Source of the DNA: Paenibacillus sp. 19GGS1-52
GTDB taxonomy: Bacteria; Bacillota; Bacilli; Paenibacillales; Paenibacillaceae
Direction of reading: 5' to 3'
DNA length: 64,000 nt
Assembly: GCF_022369515.1 (NCBI RefSeq)
Contig: NZ_CP059724.1
Location: forward strand, 3,844,001 to 3,908,000
Shown here: positions 42,920 through 50,589 of the stretch, in pieces
Layout of the letters: each line of letters starts with the position of its first letter
How positions within the stretch are numbered: position 1 is the stretch's first letter
Translations under genes and position numbers: made by a program
The notes under the pieces: model-generated
Seen by the model: only the letters and a program-made list of their open reading frames with translations
Database searches by the model: none
Told to the model about the DNA's origin: nothing

Positions 42920-43773
42920 ATGGCTGAGCTAGCGTTACTTCCTGCTCTTGCAGGTAAAGTTGCTGTCATCACAGGCGGGGCCGGTTTATTATGCCGGGCA
43001 ATGGCAATAGAGCTAGGACGTCAGGGAGTAAAAGTCGCTATTCTTAACCGTACCCTAGAAAAAGGCAATCAGGTTGCAGACGAGATTACAGCAGCTAACG
43101 GCCAAGCGGTCTCCTTCGCCTGTGACGTTACAGATAAAGAGAGCGTGATTATAGCTGCCGAGAAAGTCCTCCAACACTTCGGACCCTGCGATCTCTTGAT
43201 TAACGGAGCCGGGGGAATGATCCTTTAGCCAATACAACGAACGAAATTTTCAAAGCTGAAGACTTGGATAACCCTGATACCCATTCCTTCTTCGATCTCA
43301 GCGTCCCTGGCTTTCGTCAGGTGATGGATCTAAATCTGATTGGCACTTTGATCCCAACCCAAGTTTTTGCCAGACAAATGCTGGGCCGCACGGGTGCCTC
43401 TGTGATCAATATTTCATCCATGAGTGCATTCTCTCCAATGACAAAAGTCCCAGCGTATAGTGCTGCGAAAGCAGGTGTAAACAACTTTACACAGTGGCTG
43501 GCCGTCCATCTGGCAGAAGCTGGTATTCGCGTGAATGCCATTGCCCCTGGCTTTTTTCTGACCAAACAAAATGAGAAATTATTGATTCGTGAAGATGGTA
43601 TGCTGTCGGACCGTTCCCACAAAATTATTTCACAAACCCCAATGCGCCGCTTCGGTAAGCCTGAAGATCTGCTCGGCACCTTGCTTTGGCTTGCGGACGA
43701 GACTATGTCCAGCTTTGTTACAGGAATTACGATACCGGTCGATGGCGGATTTATGGCCTACTCGGGAGTGTAA
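42920..43773 (+). pseudogene. SDR oxidoreductase, fructuronate (D-mannonate) oxidoreductase-like, frameshifted
   Basis: Two frames add up to a full short-chain dehydrogenase (~285 aa). Frame one: [17 protein letters not shown] (Rossmann), then C-D-V-T-D and L-I-N-G-A-G-G, ending in a stop at 43228. The other frame continues [12 protein letters not shown] and includes the catalytic Y-S-A-A-K (~165) and G-G-F-M-A near the end. Adding one G to the five-G run at 43211-43215 restores N-G-A-G-G-N-x-P, typical of the D-mannonate oxidoreductase-like SDRs. ATG 42920 has GGAG 9 bases before; ATG 42905 is also in frame. No other defect is seen. It may be an error in the read or a recent loss. Confidence 0.85.
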
Positions 43774-43783
43774 TCCAGCATCC

Positions 43784-44683
43784 CTAGTTACTCAATCTTT
43801 GCTGCAGCATGGCTGTCAGCTCCTCGGTTTTCTCCCAGACTAGTGGGCGGATATCACCTGTTTGTACTTTCAGCTTATCCGCATCGCAGCCTCTGACGGT
43901 CCAGATTACCGGAATGTCCCTGCCAAGCGCATAACCCGCTGCAAAATAAACCTCGGGCTCCTGACCCGTTAAATCAGCAATCACCAGTTTGCTTGCAGAG
44001 ACAAGCTCTATCGAGTACGGTTCAACACTATCAATGTTCCGCAGATTTAGCAGTTGGGGAACATAGCCGTACTGTTCGATCTTTGGCAGCACTTTGTCCA
44101 GCCATTCACCACCCATTGCTTCTTCATCTGAGATAAGCACACAGCAGGGCTTCAGCTTTCTTCCCCCTGCGCTAAGCGCAGCTTCGCTCCAGCCTTTTGC
44201 AGTAAGTCTGAAGGTCATGCCCTCTCTGATCATAAACTGTTCTGTAGCAAGCCTATCGATAATAAATACAAGCTCTTGCAGATTGGGTGAATACGTCAAG
44301 TTATAGCTGCGCGAAAGTGGCTGAATGACCACAGGTTCTTCAGCTGCATCGGAATGCCGATACAAATATTGTAATAACCGATTCCCCTTCTCTTCAATGG
44401 TCACCGGAATATTTGGCGAATTAACAATGGCATTCATATCTTCGATCGATAGTGCAACCAAGTCATCCCAATCGGTCCGTTCCCGAATATAGGCCGATAT
44501 TACAGGAAAGATATGGCGTTTCTCTTGATAGGATAATGAATTAATGGGTTCATAGCTTTCTCTTAGAAGGCTGTAGAACCCTTCGGGTGAACAGGCACAA
44601 CTCATATATTTATCGTAATCCCCTGCGGACTCGATCGGCACGATTTCATCACAGAATAAACAATGTTTCTTTACCATATTCAT
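43784..44683 (-). CDS. hypothetical protein: zinc-ribbon, winged-helix-like middle, NDT/TIR-like C-terminal domain
   Basis: A 299-aa soluble protein in three parts. The N-terminus has C-L-F-C (~8-11) and S-C-A-C (~28-31), a treble/zinc-ribbon-like cysteine set. A middle part (~95-170) ends in E-Q-F-M-I-R-E-G-M-T-F-R-L-T-A-K-G-W, a wHTH-like wing. The C-terminal ~120 residues carry C-C-V-L-I-S (~185), A-S-K-L-V-I-A-D-L-T-G-Q-E-P-E-V-Y-F-A-A-G-Y-A-L-G-R (in part) and V-I-W-T, a pattern of nucleoside deoxyribosyltransferase-like or TIR-like domains. Those bind or split nucleotides such as NAD. The function is not known. The gene is alone, convergent with the SDR pseudogene. Confidence 0.7.
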   Translation of the reverse strand: MNMVKKHCLFCDEIVPIESAGDYDKYMSCACSPEGFYSLLRESYEPINSLSYQEKRHIFPVISAYIRERTDWDDLVALSIEDMNAIVNSPNIPVTIEEKGNRLLQYLYRHSDAAEEPVVIQPLSRSYNLTYSPNLQELVFIIDRLATEQFMIREGMTFRLTAKGWSEAALSAGGRKLKPCCVLISDEEAMGGEWLDKVLPKIEQYGYVPQLLNLRNIDSVEPYSIELVSASKLVIADLTGQEPEVYFAAGYALGRDIPVIWTVRGCDADKLKVQTGDIRPLVWEKTEELTAMLQQRLSN

Positions 44684-44788
44684 TTTTCACCTCTACACTT
44701 TATATTTACATGTTCTCTACACTACCAAATTTTATCTAAAAAGTAGAGGAGTAGATATTTCCAGCAAGGTGAATATTTGATCTATTCC

Positions 44789-45829
44789 CTATGCCAGCCC
44801 AAAGCCATGCACCAGCAGGAAGCCCAACACGGAAAGCAACACAGAGCCGATTAGTCCGGCTAGGAAAGGCTTTTTGCCCAATCTACGGAAGGTGGCGATA
44901 TCCACGCCGAGTCCCAGTCCCGCCATAGCCATAGCAAGTAGAAAATATGCCAGTACTATGATCCCTTCAGTTAGTGGTGCAGGCACTAGCCCTAATGTAT
45001 TCACGCCGCTCATGAACAGAAATCCGAGAATGAACCAGGGCACCGGAATCTCTCTCCACGGTACTACTGCAGACTGCCCCGCTTCCTTACGCTGCTTATA
45101 CCCATCCCATATTCCGATCACAAGGGCGATTGGAACAAGCATGGCTACTCGCGTCAGCTTAACAATAACCGCCAAATCAACAGCTTGTTGGCCACCTGGT
45201 GCAGCCGCAGCGATTACATGTGCGATTTCATGCAAGGTTCCACCGGCAAAAATTCCATATCCAGCAGCACTCAAACCTAATATGGGATACAGCATGGTGT
45301 ATATAAGTGTAAATATCGTCCCCAAAATCGCAACAGTAGCCGCACCTACCGCCGTTTCAGCATCACTAGCTTTGATTTGCGGGGAAATCGCCACCACTGC
45401 GGCTGCACCGCAGATCGCTGTTCCACAAGCGGTTAGCAGCCCTAGCTTCTTGTCGATCTTGAGCCAGCGGCTTAGTCCATACACCGTGAATAGTGTGAAT
45501 ACGATATTAATCACCGCAATCGCAAATACCTTTGGCCCCGCTTGCGCGATATCGAATATATTAAGCTTCATCCCCAGTAGAATAATCCCAAATCTCAACA
45601 GCCGCTTACTTGAAAAGCTGATGCCAACCCCTGCATGTTGAGGCACTCCAATAAGTGCTCTCAACAGGATCCCAAGCAGGATGGCCAGTACAAGCTGACC
45701 CATAATATTTAAAAAAGGCAACAGTGCCAGATATTTCGCTGCTATTGCGAGAAGTAAGGTCAGACCTACTCCTTGTGCAAAGCCGATGTTCTTTTGTTGT
45801 TTAACGACTATTTCAGGCTGAATTCCCAT
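44789..45829 (-). CDS. YeiH-family membrane transporter (putative sulfate/sulfite exporter)
   Basis: A 346-aa integral membrane protein of the YeiH/UPF0324 family with about ten hydrophobic helices. Hallmarks: G-I-I-L-L-G-M-K-L-N (~82), C-G-T-A-I-C-G-A-A-A-V-V-A (~135), F-A-G-G-T-L-H-E-I-A-H-V-I (~200) and the later G-L-G-L-G-V-D. Family members are listed as conserved hypothetical exporters of sulfur-related anions or other small anions. The divergent gene is a CysL-like LysR regulator, the usual pairing, which fits sulfur metabolism. Regulation likely by that LTTR from the 194-base spacer. Confidence 0.88.
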   Translation of the reverse strand: MGIQPEIVVKQQKNIGFAQGVGLTLLLAIAAKYLALLPFLNIMGQLVLAILLGILLRALIGVPQHAGVGISFSSKRLLRFGIILLGMKLNIFDIAQAGPKVFAIAVINIVFTLFTVYGLSRWLKIDKKLGLLTACGTAICGAAAVVAISPQIKASDAETAVGAATVAILGTIFTLIYTMLYPILGLSAAGYGIFAGGTLHEIAHVIAAAAPGGQQAVDLAVIVKLTRVAMLVPIALVIGIWDGYKQRKEAGQSAVVPWREIPVPWFILGFLFMSGVNTLGLVPAPLTEGIIVLAYFLLAMAMAGLGLGVDIATFRRLGKKPFLAGLIGSVLLSVLGFLLVHGFGLA

Positions 45830-46023
45830 CTTACTCGCTCCTCATCACTATACATAACTTGAGTTATTTATAGCTTCACTATAAGAGCATAAGCAGAGGA
45901 AGAGAAATACGACTTTGCTATCTTTATCATTACAAATACTTATGATTGATAATATAAATATGTTAAAATGGCATCATATAGGTCGTATTATAACATAATA
46001 TCAAATAATAATGAGGGATACTA
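45830..46023. promoter_or_regulatory. divergent promoter region yeiH-like / lysR
   Basis: A 194-base AT-rich spacer. TATAATATAAATATG-like sequence at 45951-45965 and CATCATATAGGTCGTATTATAAC at 45972-45994 (near-palindromic in TA-rich steps) are plausible LTTR/promoter sites. No precise operator can be called. Confidence 0.35.
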
Positions 46024-46923
46024 ATGATAGTGGATGCATTACGAGTGTTCGTTACAGTGGCAGAACAGCGACATTTCTCCAAAGCGGGAGAGCTTCTGAA
46101 CCTGTCTCAACCAGGGGTTAGTCTGCATATTAGAAATCTAGAGAATGAGCTGGGTGCAAAATTGCTGCATCGTTCTCCCAAACAAGTGCGCCTGACTGAA
46201 GCTGGAGATATCCTGTATAAACATGCCAAACAAATATTAGCTCATTACCAAGAAGCAAGCCAGGAAATTCAGATGCTGCAGAATGAGGTTACAGGCAGTA
46301 TACATATTGGAGCCAGCTTTACCATCGGGGAATATATATTGCCGGGGAAGCTTGCGGAGTTTGCTGGGCAATTTCCGCAAGTTAACCTACAGGTTACTAT
46401 TGGCAACACGGAGGAGATTATTACAGCGGTCCGTTCCAACCAACTGGATATCGGTTTTATAGAAGGGGAGACACAGGATGCTGAGCTAAGTGTTATCCCT
46501 TATATGAAGGATGAACTGCTCATCGTCGCCCCTTCTAATCATCCGCTGTCGGAGAACATCGTTGTAGAACAGGAATTGCTGCAGAATCAGATTTGGGTAC
46601 TGCGGGAGCATGGTTCAGGAACCCGCGCCTATAGCGATCATTTTATGCAGGAGGCCGGTATTTCCAGCAAACGCGCTTATGTCTTTAACAGCAGCCAAGG
46701 CGTCAAAGAAGCGGTAGCTGCTGGGCTTGGTATAGCCATGCTCTCCAGATGGATTGTTCGCAAAGAACTGGCGAGTGGTGAAATTCACGAGCTGCGTATC
46801 AGACACAGCCATCTGGAGCGAGACTTTTCCATGATCCGCCATAAAGAAAGTTCATCTTCAATGGCGCTCACTGTATTTATCCAAAAGCTGCTTACCCAAC
46901 CGTCTATCGCGCGTAATAAATAA
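46024..46923 (+). CDS. LysR-family regulator, CysL/YeiE-like
   Basis: A 299-aa LTTR. HTH: D-A-L-R-V-F-V-T-V-A-E-Q-R-H-F-S-K-A-G-E-L-L (residues ~4-25), then L-S-Q-P-G-V-S-L-H-I-R-N-L-E, a classic LysR recognition region. The effector domain has G-S-I-H-I-G-A-S-F-T-I-G-E-Y and L-D-I-G-F-I-E-G. It resembles the CysL/YwfK and YeiE group, which controls sulfite reductase and yeiH-type genes. Divergent from the yeiH-like gene. The start ATG has GAGGG 6 bases before. Confidence 0.9.
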   Translation: MIVDALRVFVTVAEQRHFSKAGELLNLSQPGVSLHIRNLENELGAKLLHRSPKQVRLTEAGDILYKHAKQILAHYQEASQEIQMLQNEVTGSIHIGASFTIGEYILPGKLAEFAGQFPQVNLQVTIGNTEEIITAVRSNQLDIGFIEGETQDAELSVIPYMKDELLIVAPSNHPLSENIVVEQELLQNQIWVLREHGSGTRAYSDHFMQEAGISSKRAYVFNSSQGVKEAVAAGLGIAMLSRWIVRKELASGEIHELRIRHSHLERDFSMIRHKESSSSMALTVFIQKLLTQPSIARNK

Positions 46924-47028
46924 GGCATAGTTTGGAGCTGCTTTTAATACACTTTTCACAAAATACTCTAATATGAACAATATAGCGATGTCATTAATGC
47001 TTCTTTATTGTGCTGTATCCTTATTCTA

Positions 47029-47727
47029 CTAATGTACAGTTACCAAACTCTTTTTCTCAATCAAGTGACCTGCTTCCAGATGCAGCACGCGATCACACCA
47101 TTCCAACATCCGTTCGTCATGGGTCACCATAACAGCAGCCTTGCCCTCACTTTTCACTTCGTCAGCGATCATGCGTACTACTTCTCTGCCTCGATTGAAA
47201 TCCAAGCTTGCAGTTGGCTCATCGGCAAACAGAATAGCTGGTTTGTTCATCCAGGCTCTGGCGATCGCTACACGCTGCTTCTCGCCACCGGAGAGTTGTT
47301 CTGGATAACGGTCACGCCGCTCCCAGATCTCCAGCCGTTTCAGCAAATAAGCGGCCCGCTGCTTGGCTTCCCGCGTATCCAGCTTCGCAAGTCTGGCTAC
47401 ATAGAGCAGCTGTTCTTCTACCTTTAGGTAGGGAAGCAGTTGTGCACTTTGGAACATAAAGCCAATCTTCTCTAGCCGCTGCTTAGTCAGCTCGCCCTTA
47501 TCTTTATTCGCAAGTGATTCGCCATCAATGAAGATTTCGCCGCTAGTCGGCGTGAGTAACGCGCCTGCTGCTGACAGAAACGTGCTTTTCCCCGACCCCG
47601 AGGGACCCAGAACAGCGACAAATTCGCCTTCATTCACTTGGAGATTCAGGTTACTCAATACAGATAAGGTCGAATCCCCATCACCGTAGGTCTTAGTCAC
47701 TTGCTTCATTAGTAATTTCGCACTCAT
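47029..47727 (-). CDS. ABC transporter ATP-binding protein, HrtA-like (haem efflux)
   Basis: A 232-aa ABC ATPase of the MacB/LolD-like group. Walker A G-P-S-G-S-G-K-S-T (~41-49), Q-loop F-Q-S-A-Q, signature L-S-G-G-E-K-Q-R-V-A (~142) and Walker B I-L-F-A-D-E-P-T-A-S-L-D. It overlaps the FtsX-type permease gene by four bases. Both resemble the Staphylococcus/Bacillus haem-regulated transporter HrtAB, which exports toxic haem or its damage products. The naming rests on resemblance plus the HssRS-like system 5.3 kb away. Without that pairing, a generic MacB-type exporter would be possible. Confidence 0.85.
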   Translation of the reverse strand: MSAKLLMKQVTKTYGDGDSTLSVLSNLNLQVNEGEFVAVLGPSGSGKSTFLSAAGALLTPTSGEIFIDGESLANKDKGELTKQRLEKIGFMFQSAQLLPYLKVEEQLLYVARLAKLDTREAKQRAAYLLKRLEIWERRDRYPEQLSGGEKQRVAIARAWMNKPAILFADEPTASLDFNRGREVVRMIADEVKSEGKAAVMVTHDERMLEWCDRVLHLEAGHLIEKKSLVTVH

Positions 47728-48842
47728 GCGCCAGTCCTCCCTATCGCTTCTAATGCATCTACTTTAGCCACTTTAGCAACCGAGATCAGTGCGCCCAGCA
47801 ATGACATGGCTACAAACAAACAGCTAGTCAAAATAATCGTCGAGGTATCCAACTGGAACGGCATAGATTCCGGAAGAGCCATATTCATCCCAAAGGTTAG
47901 CAGCAGGCTGATGAACAGACTGGCAACAGACAAAATCATGACCTGCCCCACTACGCTCCAGGCCAAGTATGACATCTTCGTCCCCATCGCCTTCAGAATT
48001 CCGAATTGGCTAGTCTTTTGAATCGTAATGACGTAGAAGAAGACGGCCAATACAAATGCGGCAATCACGAACAGGAACACGATCATCATCAGTAGAGAAT
48101 TTTGCTCAGCCGAATAACCAGGTATACTGGAAATCGCTTGTTTCTGAGTAATCACTTCTACATTATCCAGCTGTCCGGTAATTTCCTTGACCTGACCGGA
48201 ATCAGCATGGAGTGCTATCACATTAAAGGGGACAGACTGCGCTTCAGCAGCACCTTGACCTACTCCCTGCTTCATTTCCTGCCAGTCTCTATTATTAATA
48301 AATACTACGGGTGTATGGCTGTAGGAGCTGTCCTGAACAAAACCAGCAACTTTCCAACTCATTCCGGATGCCTGATCACGAATTGTGCTGCCTATAGTAA
48401 TTCCCGACTGTTCTAATTTCTGATCAACAACGACACTGTCTTGCGATTCATTGGAAATCCCGTTTCCCTGAATCACCTTAGGCGCCAGCATGCCGTCCAT
48501 ATCGACTGCAAAAAAAGTAATGTCAGCCTTCACATCGGCATCGGCAGCAGTAATAGTGCTCATCTGTACCGCAAGTGGGGTTGCATTCTTATCGCCAACG
48601 ACCGCACGAGCCCCCTTGAGCTCCGCATCATTTAGTTGGGAACGTCTGAAAGTATGATCCGCATCTCCCTGTACCACATAATAATTTGAGGGCATATTCT
48701 CGACGGCTGAGATATTAGCATAGGCTAATCCCCTAGCTAGCCCTGTTACAAACAGGACCAAAAATGAAACCAAGAGCATAATGACCATTATCAGCATATA
48801 TCTAGCTTTGGAATGCCTGATCTCTCTTAAAGCTAAAAACAT
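47724..48842 (-). CDS. ABC transporter permease, HrtB-like
   Basis: A 372-aa FtsX-family permease. One N-terminal membrane helix (~17-38), a large extracytoplasmic domain (~40-240), then three helices (~245-275, ~290-320 and ~335-360). The N-terminus M-F-L-A-L-R-E-I-R-H-S-K-A-R-Y-M-L-I and A-R-G-L-A-Y-A-N-I-S (~35-45) and N-Y-Y-V-V-Q-G match HrtB of Gram-positive bacteria in layout. HrtB with HrtA protects against haem. The gene comes first in the pair and has GGAGGAG before the ATG. The spacer upstream has repeats of ATGAAY that could be the response-regulator site. Confidence 0.82.
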   Translation of the reverse strand: MFLALREIRHSKARYMLIMVIMLLVSFLVLFVTGLARGLAYANISAVENMPSNYYVVQGDADHTFRRSQLNDAELKGARAVVGDKNATPLAVQMSTITAADADVKADITFFAVDMDGMLAPKVIQGNGISNESQDSVVVDQKLEQSGITIGSTIRDQASGMSWKVAGFVQDSSYSHTPVVFINNRDWQEMKQGVGQGAAEAQSVPFNVIALHADSGQVKEITGQLDNVEVITQKQAISSIPGYSAEQNSLLMMIVFLFVIAAFVLAVFFYVITIQKTSQFGILKAMGTKMSYLAWSVVGQVMILSVASLFISLLLTFGMNMALPESMPFQLDTSTIILTSCLFVAMSLLGALISVAKVAKVDALEAIGRTGA

Positions 48843-48890
48843 AAAACCACTCCTCCAAATTTCTGTATAACCACAGTTTAGAAGGCGAAC

Positions 48891-48914
48891 ATGAACGGAG
48901 TATGAATAATGAAT
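48891..48914 (-). promoter_or_regulatory. possible HssR-type direct repeat upstream of hrtBA
   Basis: On the minus strand TTCATTATTCAT and GTTCATGTTC form three TTCAT half-sites at ~7 and ~11-base steps, 49-72 bases before the permease start. HssR binds direct repeats of GTTCATATT-type in Staphylococcus; the match here is partial. Confidence 0.35.
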
Positions 48915-49056
48915 TACAAAAGATAGCTCCTTTTAAATTCATCAATGTTATACTATTAGTTAAACGGAACATTAGAGAACATTCAGTGTTCGATAATCTA
49001 ATTCATGCCCGCTAATACTCTGATTAGTGGGTATTTTATGTTGTTACTTATTAATA

Positions 49057-50559
49057 ACTCAACTTTCGCAGCTCAAATCTTTAAACAAACCCTTGATATA
49101 GCTGGGCAAGCTAGCAATCCAATCTTGTAGTTGACAAAGAACAGACGTTTTGTTCTGCTTTGTCTTCGCTTGAGCCATTTCGAGAAATAAAACCATGAGT
49201 TGCTGAAGTGCGGTCTGGAAGTCCAAATCACGGACTTCATCGGCAAATAGAAAGAAGAGTCCACCGAGAGTTCGGTCATCATTAGTTTGCCGTCTTTCAT
49301 ATTCCATCGCCAAATAGCGGCTAAATACAATAGTAGTGTGGCTAATCAGTTGGTCAAACGAACGACCTTGAAACTCTGTCCCTAGTTTCAAATAGCTTTT
49401 AGTCACTTTGAAAAAGGTCTCTATACTCCAGCGCATTCCGTAAATCCGTACAATTTCAGCAGAATCCAGGGCTACATCTGTACTCAAAATAGCAAGCCAT
49501 TCCCGTCGTTTGTTCCGGTTTCGTACGAAAACGAGTTTTACAGGCAGACCGCAGGTTGTTTGGACAATCACAGAACCCTTAATGTCCGAGTCCTTCGATT
49601 GGGGAAGACTTTGAAAGACTTCACGTAACGTTAAACGCTGTCCCTGAACGAGATATCGCTGCTTCATTTCCTTCACCATCCCAATCACGGAAAGACCTTT
49701 ATCGGTCAACTGACGAAGGAGTGGAGCCTGAGTGAACCAACTGTCCATTAGCACATAGTCGGCGGTGAATCCAGCAGTTAAAGCCCGGTCTAGCAGGGCG
49801 ACGACAGCATCCGGCTTCCGAGAGAAAGCCTCCATACGGCGCTTATACCCTATGCTGCGCTTGGACACCTTCGAGGTTATCTCGCAGAGTCGATTCGCAA
49901 GTTTGGCTGAAGAAAGCATGACAAAGTCAAGCGGAGCAAAGCTGAATCCGTCGGACCAACCGAGTGTAAGCATGCAGTAGCCTTTGGTAAATCGACCCGT
50001 TGTATGGTCAAACACCCGAGCCAATATTCAGCTTTTTTACTCCGATTACGGCTGAGTACAGAATCGTCGACAATGAATACTCGTATACGATTCGCAGAAA
50101 TGAGCGACTCGAAATGACAAACTACGTGTTGGCTCAGGGCTTGCAGAAATCTACGCCATGCAAAGGAAGAATGATTTAGAAATCGATAGACAACGTCTTT
50201 TCCGGGAAGATCATCGCCACGTGAGCTTTCCAGCAAACGAAACCAATTCTTTCCTTCAAAGACAAGGGAGAAAACAATTTGAAAGACCGCGAGACTAGAG
50301 AGTCCAAACGATTTGGAGATTCCCGCCTTTCTCAGGAATTTCCCCATTTTAAGGGATGCAAAAAGTTTAGAAAAGCGAGACTGTTCAGACATGGAATGTT
50401 GTTGTAACATAGGGTTACACACCTTTCTTGTTGGCATGGTTGGTCGCACTTCCATGATACCAAACAAGAAGGGTGTTTTTTGTCAAGATAAGCCAATGTA
50501 TTGGATTTATTCTTACTGGCTCTAAGGATTAGATTGATTTTCTAGCTGCGAAAGTTGAG
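49057..50559. mobile_element. IS4-family insertion sequence, 1503 bp
   Basis: Bounded by perfect 16-bp inverted ends, CTCAACTTTCGCAGCT at 49057-49072 and its complement at 50544-50559. It is flanked by an exact 7-bp direct repeat, TTAATAA, at 49050-49056 and 50560-50566, the expected target-site duplication. It carries one transposase reading (minus strand) of IS4-type with the Y-x2-R-x3-E-x6-K signature. It inserted 24 bases before the ribosome site region of the hybrid-kinase gene. Confidence 0.93.
49059..50410 (-). pseudogene. IS4-family transposase, frameshifted
   Basis: Two frames give a ~450-aa DDE transposase. The N-terminal frame (from ATG 50410, after AAAGGTG) holds the first catalytic Asp in F-I-V-D-D-S-V-L-S-R. 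The second frame (ending at 49059) has D in L-M-D-S-W-F-T and E in I-Y-G-M-R-W-S-I-E-T-F-F-K-V-T-K, which fits Y-x2-R-x3-E-x6-K exactly. The join lies at ~50022-50026, where one T lost from a TATTGG step would restore E-Y-L-A-R-V-F-D. A -1 programmed slip on the nearby A6 run is ruled out because that frame meets a TGA first. So the element is probably not autonomous. Confidence 0.88.
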
Positions 50560-50589
50560 TTAATAATTATAATCATAGGAGGAAATCAG

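Noticed and set aside
44874..45641. Long plus-strand frame opposite the YeiH-like gene
   Set aside because: An antisense shadow of a well-conserved membrane protein; composition follows the helices of the real gene.
50020..50030. Programmed -1 frameshift in the IS4 transposase
   Set aside because: The A6 run would slip into a frame with a TGA before the join, so a lost base is the better reading.
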